Numbered from the stretch's first letter, positions 23,441 to 33,954 are shown. The stretch is 64,000 bases of DNA from Comamonadaceae bacterium (GCA_947447355.1 CANFJF010000012.1:1-64000); one strand, 5' to 3'. Numbers and translations: made by a program. The notes: a model not told the origin generated them from the letters alone.

Positions 23441-23953
23441 TTAACGGCCGTTGCTGGCATTCAGCGACTTGATAACTTTGTCAGTGATATCAAGCTTTGG
23501 ATTGACATAGACGGCTTCCTGCACGATGAGGTCGTACTTTTCAGCTTCTGCCAATGCCTTTACCACTTTGTTTGCACGTTCAATGACCAGCTGCAACTCT
23601 TCGTTTTTACGGTTGTTTAGATCTTCCTGGAATTCGCGACGCTTACGCTGGAATTCCCGGTCTTGATCGACCAACTGACGCTGCCGCGTGTTGCGCTGGC
23701 TTTCCGACAAGGTCGGCGCTTCACGTTCCAGCTTTTCAGACTGTCCTTTGATCTGGGCCCCGAAATCGGCAATTTCTTTTTCTCGCTTGGTGAACTCTTG
23801 CTCCAACTTGACCTGAGCGGCCTTGGCGGAGTTGGCTTCGCGGAAGATCCGGTCCAGATTGACGATACCCACCTTGAATTCCTGCGCGCTCGCTGTTGCG
23901 GCGGCCAAGGGCAAGAGGACACAAATAACGAGATGTCGTAGAGAGAGCTGCAT
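23441..23953 (-). CDS. skp: Periplasmic OmpH/Skp-family chaperone
   Basis: Periplasmic holdase for unfolded outer-membrane proteins, 170 aa. A Sec signal peptide at residues 1-23 ends in ATASA-QEF. The mature part starts FKVGIVNLDRIFREANSAK, and a long charged coiled coil (about 45-130) forms the tentacles. Its start codon shares bases with the bamA stop (TAATG), and it feeds substrates to BamA. Confidence 0.94.
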   Translation of the reverse strand: MQLSLRHLVICVLLPLAAATASAQEFKVGIVNLDRIFREANSAKAAQVKLEQEFTKREKEIADFGAQIKGQSEKLEREAPTLSESQRNTRQRQLVDQDREFQRKRREFQEDLNNRKNEELQLVIERANKVVKALAEAEKYDLIVQEAVYVNPKLDITDKVIKSLNASNGR

Positions 23954-26268
23954 TAGAAGGAGGTACCAATTTGAAATTGAACGGGTTGTATTCTATCCGT
24001 AGCTTGTTTTCGGATGGGGTGGGCAAAGCCCAGCCGCAAGGGACCGACTGGCGAAATCCAGCTGATACCGACACCCACAGAGGCTCTCATTTCTGCGAAA
24101 TTATAAGATTGTGCTTCGCTGAAAACGTTACCCGCATCAACGAAGGCAAACATCCGCAGGGTACGGTCATTACCAGCCCCAGGGAAAGGTGTCATCAGTT
24201 CGCCATTCAGGGTGATCTTCTTGGCACCACCAATCGCGATATTGGTCACGCCATCCGGGGCTTTCTCCTGTGGGCCTAAAGACCCTGGCGAAAATCCGCG
24301 GACAGAGCCTAGACCGCCTGAATAGAAATTCTTGAAAATCGGATACGGCCCACCGCCCAAACCTTTACCCCAGCCCAACTCGCCATTCAGACCCACCGTG
24401 AACTGCTTATTCAGCGGTATGTATTGCTGGATCTGGTACACAGTCCGCAGGTATTTCATGTCTCCGGCAACACCCCAGTCGGCATTGACACGCTGGTAGG
24501 TGCCGCTGTTGGGCACCAAAGCGCTGTCCCGCTTGTCCCGCGACCAGCCCAGCGTCAAGGGCACCGACGTACTGCTGTAACCGTAGTCTCGAACCTGACG
24601 CTCCCACGACGTTGGCAATGCCGTGACACCCGGCTCGATAGTCAACGCCTCTAGGCCAATGCCAAAGTAAACCTTGTCAGTCTCTGTAAAAGGGACGCCA
24701 AAGCGAACACTGACACCTTTCGTCAGGAGCGCGTAATCGCCCCCCTGCCCTGTATAAGGTCGGTTCGTACGGCTGTAAATATCAAAAGCCCGAGAAACAC
24801 CATCGGTCGTGAAGTAAGGGTCAACCGTGCTGAGCACGATTTGACGGTTGTACTTACTTGTATTCACGTTGATGCCAACGTAATGACCTGTTCCAAAGAA
24901 GTTTTCCTGTTGGATACCGGCTTGCAAAGACAACTTGTCTGCACTCGAAAAACCCAGGCCTAGTGACAGATTACCCGTCGGTTTCTCTGCCACGGTCATC
25001 ACCAAATCGACTTGGTCTGGCGCATTGGCAACATCTTGAGTATCAACCGCTACGTTGGTGAAGTAGCCCAAACGGTCAACGCGGTCCCTGGAGCGTTTGA
25101 TGTTGTCGCCGTCGTACCACGAGGATTCAAACTGCCTGAACTCGCGACGAATGACTTCGTCTCGGGTACGGTTGTTACCTACCAAGTTAATACGACGCAC
25201 ATAAGCGCGCCGCGAAGGATCAGCCCGAAGCACGAAGCTCACCAAATTGGTTGTTCGATCAATCTGTGGGACTGCTTCCACGCGGGAAAAAGCAAATCCG
25301 AAGGTACCAAAGTATTCGTTGAAGGCCTTGGTGGTTTGAGCGACCTGATCAGCGTTGTAAGAATCGCCAGGTTTGATGGTGACGAGGGTTTTAAACTCAT
25401 CCTCATGGCCTAAGTAATTCCCTTCAAGGCTGACGCCAGAGACAACGAAACGCTGACCTTCCGTGATGTTCAGCGTCACGGTGATTTCCTGCTTGTCCGG
25501 AGAAATCGCCACCTGAGTCGAATCAACACGGAAATCAAGGTAGCCACGCGTCAGATAGTAGGAGCGCAAGGTCTCAATGTCGGCATTCAGTTTGACGCGC
25601 GAATAGCGGTCTGACTTGGTGTACCAACTGAGCCAGCCACCCGTATCAAGGTCAAACAATTTGCGCAGTGTCGATTCGCTGAAATCTTTGGCACCGACCA
25701 AACGGATGTCCTTAATCTTGGCGATTTCACCCTCGGTGATGCTGAAGGTCAGGTTGACGCGATTGCGCTCGATCGGTGTGACCGTGGTGACCACTTGGAC
25801 GGCATACAAACTGCGATTCACATACTGGCGCTTGAGCTCCTGCTCGGCCTTGTCTGCCAGCGCTTTGTCGAAAGGTTGACCGTCATACAGGCCGGCATCG
25901 CGCAAGGCCTTTTTCAGGATGTCCTTGTCAAATTCCTTGCTGCCAACAAATTCCACACCGGCAACGGTGGGACGTTCTTCAACAATCACAACCAACACAT
26001 CACCGGTCACTTCCAAGCGCACATCTTTGAACAGGCCCAAAGCGAACAGCGAACGAATCGCCGTAGACCCCTTGTCGTCGTTGTATATCTCGCCAACCCG
26101 CAAAGGAATGGATGCAAAAATAGTTCCGGGCTCAACCCGCTGCAAACCCTCGACGCGAATGTCGCGCACCGTGAATGGGTCGACAGCCCAAGCCAAACTG
26201 GCGGAGAGCATGCTGGCGGCCAAGACCGTGAGCGTACGGAATTTAAATCGATTGAGTTGGTGATGCAT
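23953..26268 (-). CDS. bamA: Outer membrane protein assembly factor BamA
   Basis: Core of the beta-barrel assembly machine, 771 aa. The signal peptide is residues 1-28 (cleavage after LAWA). Five POTRA repeats follow at about 29-430 (FTVRDIRVEGLQRVEPGTIF begins the first). A 16-strand barrel of the Omp85 family fills the rest and contains the conserved VRGF motif (GGLGSVRGFSPGSLGP). It ends in FQIGTSF with the terminal Phe expected of a BAM substrate. Separated from rseP by 101 bases containing a strong hairpin. Confidence 0.97.
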   Translation of the reverse strand: MHHQLNRFKFRTLTVLAASMLSASLAWAVDPFTVRDIRVEGLQRVEPGTIFASIPLRVGEIYNDDKGSTAIRSLFALGLFKDVRLEVTGDVLVVIVEERPTVAGVEFVGSKEFDKDILKKALRDAGLYDGQPFDKALADKAEQELKRQYVNRSLYAVQVVTTVTPIERNRVNLTFSITEGEIAKIKDIRLVGAKDFSESTLRKLFDLDTGGWLSWYTKSDRYSRVKLNADIETLRSYYLTRGYLDFRVDSTQVAISPDKQEITVTLNITEGQRFVVSGVSLEGNYLGHEDEFKTLVTIKPGDSYNADQVAQTTKAFNEYFGTFGFAFSRVEAVPQIDRTTNLVSFVLRADPSRRAYVRRINLVGNNRTRDEVIRREFRQFESSWYDGDNIKRSRDRVDRLGYFTNVAVDTQDVANAPDQVDLVMTVAEKPTGNLSLGLGFSSADKLSLQAGIQQENFFGTGHYVGINVNTSKYNRQIVLSTVDPYFTTDGVSRAFDIYSRTNRPYTGQGGDYALLTKGVSVRFGVPFTETDKVYFGIGLEALTIEPGVTALPTSWERQVRDYGYSSTSVPLTLGWSRDKRDSALVPNSGTYQRVNADWGVAGDMKYLRTVYQIQQYIPLNKQFTVGLNGELGWGKGLGGGPYPIFKNFYSGGLGSVRGFSPGSLGPQEKAPDGVTNIAIGGAKKITLNGELMTPFPGAGNDRTLRMFAFVDAGNVFSEAQSYNFAEMRASVGVGISWISPVGPLRLGFAHPIRKQATDRIQPVQFQIGTSF

Positions 26269-26289
26269 GAAATTCTTGAGTGAAAGCAG

Positions 26290-26311
26290 CTTTCAGCCAC
26301 GCGGCTGAAAG
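26290..26311 (-). promoter_or_regulatory. Hairpin in the bamA leader
   Basis: CTTTCAGCC-ACGC-GGCTGAAAG is a perfect 9-bp inverted repeat ending 21 bases upstream of the bamA start codon. No U-tract follows in the direction of transcription, so it is more likely an mRNA structure affecting bamA translation or processing, or a protein-binding site, than a terminator. Confidence 0.5.
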
Positions 26312-26369
26312 TGGAAATCGGTTGTGACTGAGATGTCCAATAAATGAAACAAGATACACGCCGGGAAGC

Positions 26370-27776
26370 CTAACCGAGAAGCCGTTGCAAGTCGTTGAAA
26401 AGTGCTATGGCCATCATCATCAGCAAAATGGCGAGGCCACCGCGGTGAAGTCGCTCCATCCAGATTTCGGAGATGCTTCGGCCAGTCGCCGCCTCCCAAA
26501 GATAATACATCAGGTGCCCGCCATCCAGCACCGGCAGCGGCAGCAAATTCAGCACCCCGAGACTGACACTGATCAGGGCCAAAAACATCAAGTAAGAAGC
26601 CCAACCCAGCGTGGCAGACTTACCTGCGTAGTCGGCAATGGTCAATGGCCCACTCAGGTTTTTGAGAGACGCTTCGCCAACCAGCATTTTCCCCATCATC
26701 TGCAGGGTGAGTGAAGACACATCCCATGTCTTGACGATGCCGCCCCAGAATCCATCCATCAAGCCATAACGCACACTGACCATGGCAGGGGCCGAACCCA
26801 CATAAGCGCCAATCTTACCGACCGGAACATCGCCATCGAGCTGAACTTGCGGCGTCACGGTCAAGGTCAAGTTCTGACCGGCGCGCTCAATCTGCCACGC
26901 CTGTGGCAATGCAAGCTGCCCGACTTGCGTTACCGTGGCACGAATCATCTCGCGCAACTGCTGGCCGTCCGTGACACGCTGATCACCCATGCGCCGCACC
27001 ACATCGCCGGCCTGCAAGCCCGCCTTGGCGGCAGCGCCGCCGGCCATCACCTCACCGACCAATGGTTGCGTCAACGGACCCATCAAGCCAACGCTGCGGA
27101 ACAAACGGGCATCAACTTCAGTGGCATTCAGTTGGCTCAAAGGCAGCACCAGTTCTTTGGTGGGGCCTTGGTTGGTTTCTTCTTGCCGGTCGTGACTCTG
27201 GATGACTGGACCTGCCGGTGCCACCACCAAGCGAAGGTCTTGCCCGGTCAAAGCGCCTTGCGTTAGACGCCAGCGCAAGTCCGTGAATGAGCGAATGGCT
27301 TCAAGCGCCTCGCCATCAAAAGCGGCTTGGGTCACCCGCTCGCCACCGACCAATCCAGCTCGCGCAGCCATCGAGTCGGGCACGGGTGCTGCCAACACCG
27401 CCTTGGGCTCCTGCATACCGCCCCAATTGACCACGGAATACAACAGCACGGCGAGCAGCAAATTAGCGATCGGTCCGGCGACCACCACGGCGGCACGTGA
27501 TCGCAAAGGCTTGGTGTTGAAGGCCAGATGACGTTCGGCCTCATCGACCGGCCCTTCGCGCTCGTCCAGCATCTTGACGTAACCGCCCAGCGGCAAAGCG
27601 CTGATCGAAAACTCAGTAGGCTTGCCGGCACAACGCCATGTGTAAAGAGGTTTGCCGAAGCCAATCGAAAACTTCAGCACCTTCACGCCGCAGGCCACCG
27701 CGACCCGGTAATGGCCGTACTCATGGATGGTGATCAACAGACCCAGCGCGACGACAAATGCCAGCAGCGTCAGCAT
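26370..27776 (-). CDS. rseP: Site-2 protease RseP
   Basis: Inner-membrane zinc metalloprotease of 468 aa that cleaves the anti-sigma factor RseA and remnant signal peptides. The zinc site HEYGH is at 18-22 in the first membrane helix, and the third ligand lies in LNLLPLPVLDGGH near the C-terminus. Two PDZ domains occupy the periplasmic part (PLVGEVMAGGAAAKAGLQAG marks the second). Follows dxr by one base and precedes bamA, as in most Gram-negative bacteria. Confidence 0.96.
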   Translation of the reverse strand: MLTLLAFVVALGLLITIHEYGHYRVAVACGVKVLKFSIGFGKPLYTWRCAGKPTEFSISALPLGGYVKMLDEREGPVDEAERHLAFNTKPLRSRAAVVVAGPIANLLLAVLLYSVVNWGGMQEPKAVLAAPVPDSMAARAGLVGGERVTQAAFDGEALEAIRSFTDLRWRLTQGALTGQDLRLVVAPAGPVIQSHDRQEETNQGPTKELVLPLSQLNATEVDARLFRSVGLMGPLTQPLVGEVMAGGAAAKAGLQAGDVVRRMGDQRVTDGQQLREMIRATVTQVGQLALPQAWQIERAGQNLTLTVTPQVQLDGDVPVGKIGAYVGSAPAMVSVRYGLMDGFWGGIVKTWDVSSLTLQMMGKMLVGEASLKNLSGPLTIADYAGKSATLGWASYLMFLALISVSLGVLNLLPLPVLDGGHLMYYLWEAATGRSISEIWMERLHRGGLAILLMMMAIALFNDLQRLLG

Positions 27777-27777
27777 C

Positions 27778-28956
27778 TCAAAGGCCCATTCGCTTGACGT
27801 GCGCAGTCGCCACAGCGCGGGTTTGCTGGTCTAACGCCAGTAAATCATCAATACCGTGGATCTCGCTTAACTTGCAGACATCTAAGCTGTCCCGGTTGAC
27901 GTGGTGAATCTGGTCAAAGCGAATCTGCCCCGACAGAAAAGCCGCCACAGCCACTTCGTTCGCGGCGTTCAAAACCGCCGTGCTGCCGACCGGCCCGTCC
28001 AGCACTTCCCAAGCCAGTTGCAAGCCAGGAAAGCGCAGCGGGTCCGGCGTGTCAAATGTCATGGTCGCCAGCGCCCGAAAATCAAGGGCGCACGCGCCAG
28101 AAGCAATACGCTCCGGCCAAGCCAAGCCGTAGGCAATCGGTACCCGCATGTCAGGTGTGCCGAGCTGAGCAACCACCGAAGTGTCACGATACTGCACCAA
28201 GGAATGGATGATGCTTTGCGGATGGATCACGACCTCGATCTGCTGCGGCATGACACCGAACAAATAACGCGCCTCAATCACTTCCAGGGCCTTGTTCATC
28301 ATGGTCGCCGAGTCGACCGATATCTTTCGGCCCATGACCCAATTCGGATGGGCGCAAGCCTCGTCTGGCGTGACGTGCCGCAGAGTCCCGGGATCGCGCT
28401 GGCGAAACGGCCCGCCAGAGGCAGTCAGGATTATTTTCTCAACGCGCTCAGACCACGTAGCAGGATCTTCCGGCAAGGACTGAAAAATAGCAGAATGCTC
28501 ACTGTCAATCGGCAGCAGTTGTGCGCCGCCTTGACGCACCGCCTCCATGAAGACATCGCCACCGACCACCAAGGCTTCTTTGTTGGCCAGCAACAGCCGC
28601 TTGCCAGCCTTGGCCGCAGCCAGACACGGCGGCAGTCCGGCGGCACCGACGATGGCAGCCATGACAGCGTCCACCTGCTCGTGCGACGCGATCATCTCTA
28701 GCGCTTCTGGGCCAGACAAGACCTGCGTGGTGAGGTTGTTCGCGCGCATTTTGTCAGCCAACAATTGGCCGTGTGGCAAACTCGCCATGACGGCAAAGGT
28801 CGGTTTGAAGCGCTGACATTGGGCCAACATGAGGTCAACCTGCGTGGCCGCGCTGAGAGCAAACACCTTGAAGCGCTCAGGGTGCATAGACATCACGTCC
28901 AGCGTACTGACGCCGATCGAACCCGTTGAACCTAGAACCGTGACGCGTTGTTTCAT
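27778..28956 (-). CDS. dxr: 1-deoxy-D-xylulose 5-phosphate reductoisomerase
   Basis: Second enzyme of the non-mevalonate isoprenoid pathway (DXP to MEP, NADPH); 392 aa. The N-terminal NADPH motif GSTGSIGVST, the metal-binding IDSEHSAIFQ segment, the flexible loop region KISVDSATMMNKALEVIEA and the C-terminal NAANEVAVAAFL are all present. Length matches E. coli (398). Confidence 0.97.
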   Translation of the reverse strand: MKQRVTVLGSTGSIGVSTLDVMSMHPERFKVFALSAATQVDLMLAQCQRFKPTFAVMASLPHGQLLADKMRANNLTTQVLSGPEALEMIASHEQVDAVMAAIVGAAGLPPCLAAAKAGKRLLLANKEALVVGGDVFMEAVRQGGAQLLPIDSEHSAIFQSLPEDPATWSERVEKIILTASGGPFRQRDPGTLRHVTPDEACAHPNWVMGRKISVDSATMMNKALEVIEARYLFGVMPQQIEVVIHPQSIIHSLVQYRDTSVVAQLGTPDMRVPIAYGLAWPERIASGACALDFRALATMTFDTPDPLRFPGLQLAWEVLDGPVGSTAVLNAANEVAVAAFLSGQIRFDQIHHVNRDSLDVCKLSEIHGIDDLLALDQQTRAVATAHVKRMGL

Positions 28957-28972
28957 AGATTGCTTTGCAGGG

Positions 28973-29821
28973 TCACAGACTGGCCAGCATCATCGCCAAG
29001 GGCAAGGTGGGCAATAGCGCATCGACACGGTCCAGCACTCCACCGTGACCCGGCAGCAAGCCACTTGAATCTTTAGCGCCAGCGCTGCGCTTAACCAGCG
29101 ACTCGACCAGATCGCCGACCACACTCATGGCCGACAGGAAAACAACCGCGATCAACATGACCACCCAGCCATGACGGCTGACCAGCAATGAATAAATGCT
29201 GGGGGTGAGCGTCGCACCGCTGCGGTCCAGTAAGATCCAGCCAAGCGCCAACAGCAGCACGCAGACCATGCCGCCCCACACACCTTCCCAACTTTTGCCG
29301 GGACTGATAGATGCGGCGAGCTTGGTTTTGGTGAAGCGAGTGCCGAAAGTTTTACCGGAAAAGTAAGCACCAATGTCAGCCGTCCACACCAGCACCATGA
29401 CCGACAGCAAAAAATTGATACCGATGACGCGCGCCTGTGCCAAGGCGAGCCACGCCAGCCAGATCGCCACGGCGCCTACCAACAAACGCAGCGGCTTTGA
29501 AATCTGCGGCCATCCGCTGACCCCACTGCGCAACAACCAGCCTCCCACCAAGACCCAAGTGGCACCGGCAGCACTCCACAACCACGGCAAAGACGGCGTC
29601 AACAAGCCGGCAGACCACGACAGCAAGCAAGCCAGCAGACACGTCAAACCAATCAGCACAGACATCGGCTGACTGCAGCCATTGAGTCGACCCCACTCCC
29701 AACCACCCGCAGAAATAAGAACCAGAGTGATGGCACAAAACGGCACGTAAGTCGGATAGAAAAGTGCAGGCAACAAGATGGCCAGCAACACCACTGCAGT
29801 GATCACACGCTGTTTGAGCAT
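28973..29821 (-). CDS. cdsA: Phosphatidate cytidylyltransferase
   Basis: Membrane enzyme of 282 aa making CDP-diacylglycerol for phospholipid synthesis. About eight hydrophobic segments are present. The CDP-transferase region includes DIGAYFSGKTFG, SPGKSWEGVWGG and the C-terminal signature SVVGDLVESLVKRSAGAKDS ending with LLPGHGGVLDRVD. Its start overlaps the uppS stop by one base. Confidence 0.96.
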   Translation of the reverse strand: MLKQRVITAVVLLAILLPALFYPTYVPFCAITLVLISAGGWEWGRLNGCSQPMSVLIGLTCLLACLLSWSAGLLTPSLPWLWSAAGATWVLVGGWLLRSGVSGWPQISKPLRLLVGAVAIWLAWLALAQARVIGINFLLSVMVLVWTADIGAYFSGKTFGTRFTKTKLAASISPGKSWEGVWGGMVCVLLLALGWILLDRSGATLTPSIYSLLVSRHGWVVMLIAVVFLSAMSVVGDLVESLVKRSAGAKDSSGLLPGHGGVLDRVDALLPTLPLAMMLASL

Positions 29822-30585
29822 CAGACTGCCCTCATGGGTTGGCCAGATGTGACCGGCATATTTGAGTCAGGCGGCACAGAGAGTTGCGCCGAGGTTTGGC
29901 CAAAACGCCGCTCACGTGAGCGAAATACAGCTATCGCTTCATCCAGGGCAACCTCGTCAAATTCGGGCCAGAGCTTGTCCGTGAAATGCAGCTCGGCATA
30001 AGCGGCCTGCCACAGCAGAAAGTTGCTGATGCGCAACTCACCCCCGGTGCGAATGAATAAATCAGGATCAGGCACGTGAGAAAGTGCCAGTGCGCGGTCG
30101 AGCGCCAACTCAGTGATGGGTTGACCACTGTCAGAGACTTTTTGCGCCGCCTGCGCAATATCCCAACGGCCACCATAGTTAAAACAAACGTTGAGTACCA
30201 AGCCGGTATTGGAGGCGGTGGTGTCTTCGGCATGGCTGAACGCCGTCTGCATAGTCGGCGACAGTCGCTGCCGCTCACCGACAAAATACAGGCGAACACC
30301 GTTTTGTTTGAGTTCGGCCACTTCACTGGTGACCGCGCGGGCCAGCAGGTCCATCAAACCGGAAACCTCTTCTTCTGGACGGTTCCAGTTTTCTGAAGAA
30401 AAGGCAAACACCGTCAACACGCCAATGCCGCGCGCGACGCAGGCCTTGACGCAGCGTCGCAACGCAGTCACACCTTGCTTGTGGCCGGCGATGCGCGGCA
30501 AAAACCGCTTACCGGCCCAACGTCCATTGCCATCCATGACGATGGCCACGTGATACGGCATGTTGCTGAGCACAGGTGTGGTCAT
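29821..30585 (-). CDS. uppS: Undecaprenyl diphosphate synthase
   Basis: cis-Prenyltransferase making the C55 lipid carrier for peptidoglycan and LPS; 254 aa from the ATG at 30585. The catalytic D18 sits in VAIVMDGNGRWA, with GHKQG and FAFSSENWNRPEEEV following and the C-terminal DLFIRTGGELRISNFLLWQ. The frame is open up to 30678, but the extra 31 residues lie over the frr end and look unlike the family, so the internal ATG is chosen. Confidence 0.96.
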   Translation of the reverse strand: MTTPVLSNMPYHVAIVMDGNGRWAGKRFLPRIAGHKQGVTALRRCVKACVARGIGVLTVFAFSSENWNRPEEEVSGLMDLLARAVTSEVAELKQNGVRLYFVGERQRLSPTMQTAFSHAEDTTASNTGLVLNVCFNYGGRWDIAQAAQKVSDSGQPITELALDRALALSHVPDPDLFIRTGGELRISNFLLWQAAYAELHFTDKLWPEFDEVALDEAIAVFRSRERRFGQTSAQLSVPPDSNMPVTSGQPMRAV

Positions 30586-30622
30586 GGCAGTCAAGCCGTT
30601 AAGCAATGGGTCAAGTGGCGCG

Positions 30623-31183
30623 TCAAACGGCCATGATGTCTTGTTCCTTGCTGATGACAAGCTTGTCGACATCCGCAATGAAACGATCGGTGAACTTTTG
30701 AATGTCTTCCTGGGCGCGGCGCTCGTCGTCTTCAGAGGCGAGCTTGTCTTTCACCAATTTCTTGACGCCTTCATTGGCGTCACGGCGAAGATTGCGAATA
30801 GCCACTTTGGCGTGTTCACCCTCTCCCTTGACGATCTTAGTGAGTTCCTTGCGGCGCTCTTCGGTCATGGCCGGCATCGGCACCCGAATCAGATCTCCCT
30901 GTGCGGCTGGATTCAAGCCGAGATCTGAGTCCCGGATGGCTTTTTCGATCTTCGCGCTCATGCCTTTTTCCCAAGGCGAGACGCTGATCGTGCGGGCGTC
31001 CAGCAAAGACACGTTGGCGACCTGGCTGATGGGCACCATCGAGCCGTAGTAGTCGACCTGCACGGTGTCCAGCAGACCGGGGTTGGCCCGGCCCGTGCGA
31101 ATTTTGGTCAGCGCGTGCTTGAAGTTTTCAAGCGACTGCTGCATTTTTGTTTCGGCGTTGGTTTTGGTGTCTGCGATGCTCAT
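30623..31183 (-). CDS. frr: Ribosome recycling factor
   Basis: Splits post-termination ribosomes with EF-G; 186 aa (E. coli 185). It begins [20 protein letters not shown] and contains [13 protein letters not shown] and SVSPWEKG, both typical. The ATG at 31183 has GGAG eight bases upstream; an in-frame start at 31213 lacks this. Confidence 0.97.
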   Translation of the reverse strand: MSIADTKTNAETKMQQSLENFKHALTKIRTGRANPGLLDTVQVDYYGSMVPISQVANVSLLDARTISVSPWEKGMSAKIEKAIRDSDLGLNPAAQGDLIRVPMPAMTEERRKELTKIVKGEGEHAKVAIRNLRRDANEGVKKLVKDKLASEDDERRAQEDIQKFTDRFIADVDKLVISKEQDIMAV

Positions 31184-31252
31184 GGGTGCGTCTCCGGCTA
31201 CAACAAAATTCAAGTTTACAAAAGAAGAAACCCTAACGGCGTTCCTTCGATT

Positions 31253-31963
31253 TCAAATGTGGACCAGCGTGCCTTCGTTCTCACCCATCACCACGCGTTT
31301 GAGCGCACCAGGTTTGAAAATACTGAAGACTTTCACCGGCAGTTTTTGGTCACGGCACAGGGCAAAAGCCGTGGCATCCATGACTTCGAGATTTTGACCC
31401 ATGGCCTCATCAAAGGTGATCGTGTCGTAACGCGTCGCATTTGGGTCTTTGCGCGGGTCGGCGCTGTAGACACCGTCAACCTTGGTGGCTTTGAGCACGA
31501 TCTCTGCGCCAATCTCTGCACCCCGCAGCGCCGCAGCGGTGTCGGTGGTGAAAAATGGATTGCCGGTTCCAGCCGCAAAAATCACCACTTTGCCCTCTTC
31601 CAGGTACTGCAAAGCTTTCGGCCGCACATACGGCTCCACCACGCGCTCAATGGCGATGGCCGACATCACGCGCGGGGTCAGGCCGGCTTTGTCCATGGTG
31701 TCGCCCAAAGCCAGAGCGTTCATCACGGTGGCTAGCATGCCCATGTAGTCAGCAGTGGCTCTGTCCATGCCGACCGAACCACCCGCCACGCCACGAAAAA
31801 TATTCCCACCGCCGATGACGATGGCCATCTCGACGCCAAGGCGGGAGACCTCAGCAATCTCCTCGACCATCCGAACAATCGTCGCCCGATTGATACCGAA
31901 CGCATCATCACCCATCAAGGCCTCACCTGACAGTTTGAGCAAAATACGCTTGTAGGCTGGCAT
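31253..31963 (-). CDS. pyrH: UMP kinase
   Basis: Hexameric amino-acid-kinase-fold enzyme phosphorylating UMP; 236 aa. Typical segments are [51 protein letters not shown] and [16 protein letters not shown]. Located between tsf and frr as usual. Confidence 0.97.
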   Translation of the reverse strand: MPAYKRILLKLSGEALMGDDAFGINRATIVRMVEEIAEVSRLGVEMAIVIGGGNIFRGVAGGSVGMDRATADYMGMLATVMNALALGDTMDKAGLTPRVMSAIAIERVVEPYVRPKALQYLEEGKVVIFAAGTGNPFFTTDTAAALRGAEIGAEIVLKATKVDGVYSADPRKDPNATRYDTITFDEAMGQNLEVMDATAFALCRDQKLPVKVFSIFKPGALKRVVMGENEGTLVHI

Positions 31964-32032
31964 GGCGAGTCCGTGAGTGAGGGTTGATGGGAACGAAACG
32001 GCGCTTGACCTGTGAATGAGCAGGCAGTTTTA

Positions 32033-32950
32033 TCAGGCAGCCTTGGCAGCAGCGATCTGGGCAGCCACTTCAGCAGCGAAGTCGTCAACCTTCTTCTCGA
32101 TGCCTTCGCCGACCACGTACATGGTGAAAGCTTTCACCGTGGTCGCGCGTTCTTTGAGCATTTGCTCAACCGTTTGTTTGTCATTTTTGACAAACGACTG
32201 GTTGAAAAGACTGACTTCTTTGAGGTATTTTTGCACGCCACCGTCAATGCGTTTGGCCACTATTTCAGCGGATTGAACCGGCTTGCCTTCGGCCTGCGCT
32301 TTGGACGCATCTTCAGCGGCTTTGGCTGCTGCCACTGAACGCTCTTTGGCCACCAGTTCAGCCGGGACATCAGCACTCGACAAAGCCACTGGCTTCATGG
32401 CAGCCACGTGCATGGCAACGTCTTTGGCGGCAGTTTCGTCGCCCTCAAACTCCACCACCACACCGATGCGCGTGCCGTGCAGGTAAGAAGCCAGTTGGTT
32501 GCCTGCGTCAAAAAGCTTAAAGCGACGAACACTCATGTTCTCGCCGATTTTGCCGATCAGGCCTTTGCGCACGTCTTCGATCGTCGGGCCAAAGCCGTCC
32601 ATCGAGAAAGGCATGGCGCCGATGGCTTCGACATCAGCAGGCTTGTGCTTGACGATGCCTTCGGCCACCGCCTTGACCAGACCCAAGAAACTGTCGTTCT
32701 TGGTGACGAAGTCGGTTTCGCAATTGACTTCGACCAAGGCACCAATGCCGCCTTCGGCGTACGTGGCGACAACGCCTTCAGCTGTGATGCGGGAAGCGGC
32801 CTTGCCGGCTTTGTTACCCAGCTTGACGCGCAGAATTTCTTCGGCTTTTTCCATGTTGCCGTCTGCTTCGGTCAGTGCTTTTTTGCACTCCATCATGGGG
32901 GCATCGGTCTTGGCGCGCAATTCAGCAACCATGCTTGCAGTGATGATCAT
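32033..32950 (-). CDS. tsf: Elongation factor Ts
   Basis: Nucleotide exchange factor for EF-Tu, 305 aa. The N-terminal UBA-like domain and core begin [20 protein letters not shown] followed by [15 protein letters not shown], and [14 protein letters not shown] is the family signature. The ATG at 32950 has AAGGAG eight bases upstream. A hairpin with a U-tract separates it from rpsB. Confidence 0.97.
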   Translation of the reverse strand: MIITASMVAELRAKTDAPMMECKKALTEADGNMEKAEEILRVKLGNKAGKAASRITAEGVVATYAEGGIGALVEVNCETDFVTKNDSFLGLVKAVAEGIVKHKPADVEAIGAMPFSMDGFGPTIEDVRKGLIGKIGENMSVRRFKLFDAGNQLASYLHGTRIGVVVEFEGDETAAKDVAMHVAAMKPVALSSADVPAELVAKERSVAAAKAAEDASKAQAEGKPVQSAEIVAKRIDGGVQKYLKEVSLFNQSFVKNDKQTVEQMLKERATTVKAFTMYVVGEGIEKKVDDFAAEVAAQIAAAKAA

Positions 32951-33026
32951 TTTTTTTCTCCTTGAGAGTCGATTGACTAGATTTACGTGGTGCAGACTGA
33001 CTGGCGTCTACAAAAATTTAAGTGTG

Positions 33027-33053
33027 AAAAAGGGGCTACCCGAGCCCCTTTTT
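33027..33053 (-). terminator. Attenuator/terminator between rpsB and tsf
   Basis: AAAAAGGGGCT pairs perfectly with AGCCCCTTTTT across a five-base loop (33038-33042), with a U-tract in the transcription direction. It lies between two genes of one operon, so it probably allows partial read-through and raises S2 relative to EF-Ts, as known for the E. coli rpsB-tsf spacer. Confidence 0.8.
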
Positions 33054-33076
33054 CGAGTGGCACAAGGCCGCAGTGA

Positions 33077-33826
33077 TTAAGCTGCGGACTTCACTTCGAC
33101 GAATTCGTCGGCGGCGACAGGCGCCACAGCACGAACCACTTCGCCGGTAGAGTTGGCACGGCCTTCGATGATCGCGTCAGCGATACCGCGAGCGTACAAC
33201 TCAACCGCTTTGGACGAGTCATCATTACCTGGGATCACGTAATCGATACCGATAGGTGAGTGATTGGAGTCAACCACACCTATCAGTGGGATGCCGAGCT
33301 TTTGGGCTTCAGCCACGGCGATTTTGTGGAAACCGACGTCGATCACAAAAATAGCGTCTGGCAAAGCAGCCATGTCTTGGATGCCGCCGATGTCTTTTTC
33401 GAGCTTCTCGATTTCACGCTTGAACGTGAGTTGCTCTTTTTTGCTGATGGTGTCGAGACCAGCTTCTTGCTGAGCCTTCATTTCCTTCAACCGCTTGATC
33501 GATGTTTTGACCGTCTTGAAGTTGGTCAGCATGCCGCCCAACCAGCGCTGATCAACGTAAGGCACGCCTGCGCGCTGAGCTTCAGCAGCAACGATGTCAC
33601 GGGCTTGGCGCTTGGTTCCAACCATCAAAATATTGCCACCATTGGCAGCGAGTTGACGCGCGAACTTAGCTGCGTCCTGGAACATCGGCAGCGATTTTTC
33701 CAGGTTGATGATGTGGATACGGTTGCGATGACCGAAGATGTACGGAGCCATCTTAGGGTTCCAGAAGCGGGTTTGGTGACCGAAATGGACGCCGGCTTCC
33801 AGCATTTCACGCATAGTAATTGACAT
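33077..33826 (-). CDS. rpsB: 30S ribosomal protein S2
   Basis: Ribosomal protein of 249 aa. It begins [20 protein letters not shown] and contains [13 protein letters not shown] and [15 protein letters not shown]-like text ([20 protein letters not shown]). The ATG at 33826 is chosen over an in-frame upstream start at 33838 because GGAG lies six bases before it. First gene of the long leftward operon. Confidence 0.98.
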   Translation of the reverse strand: MSITMREMLEAGVHFGHQTRFWNPKMAPYIFGHRNRIHIINLEKSLPMFQDAAKFARQLAANGGNILMVGTKRQARDIVAAEAQRAGVPYVDQRWLGGMLTNFKTVKTSIKRLKEMKAQQEAGLDTISKKEQLTFKREIEKLEKDIGGIQDMAALPDAIFVIDVGFHKIAVAEAQKLGIPLIGVVDSNHSPIGIDYVIPGNDDSSKAVELYARGIADAIIEGRANSTGEVVRAVAPVAADEFVEVKSAA

Positions 33827-33954
33827 GTAAAACTCCAAAGGTTGTGTCTAAAATCAGCGCTTATCGTCTGGACTTATTTCCTGAGCGACACCTTGAGTGG
33901 CTGATTTGCGATTTACCTTACAAACAACTTTTCAGCCATTCACAAAGCCCGTAG

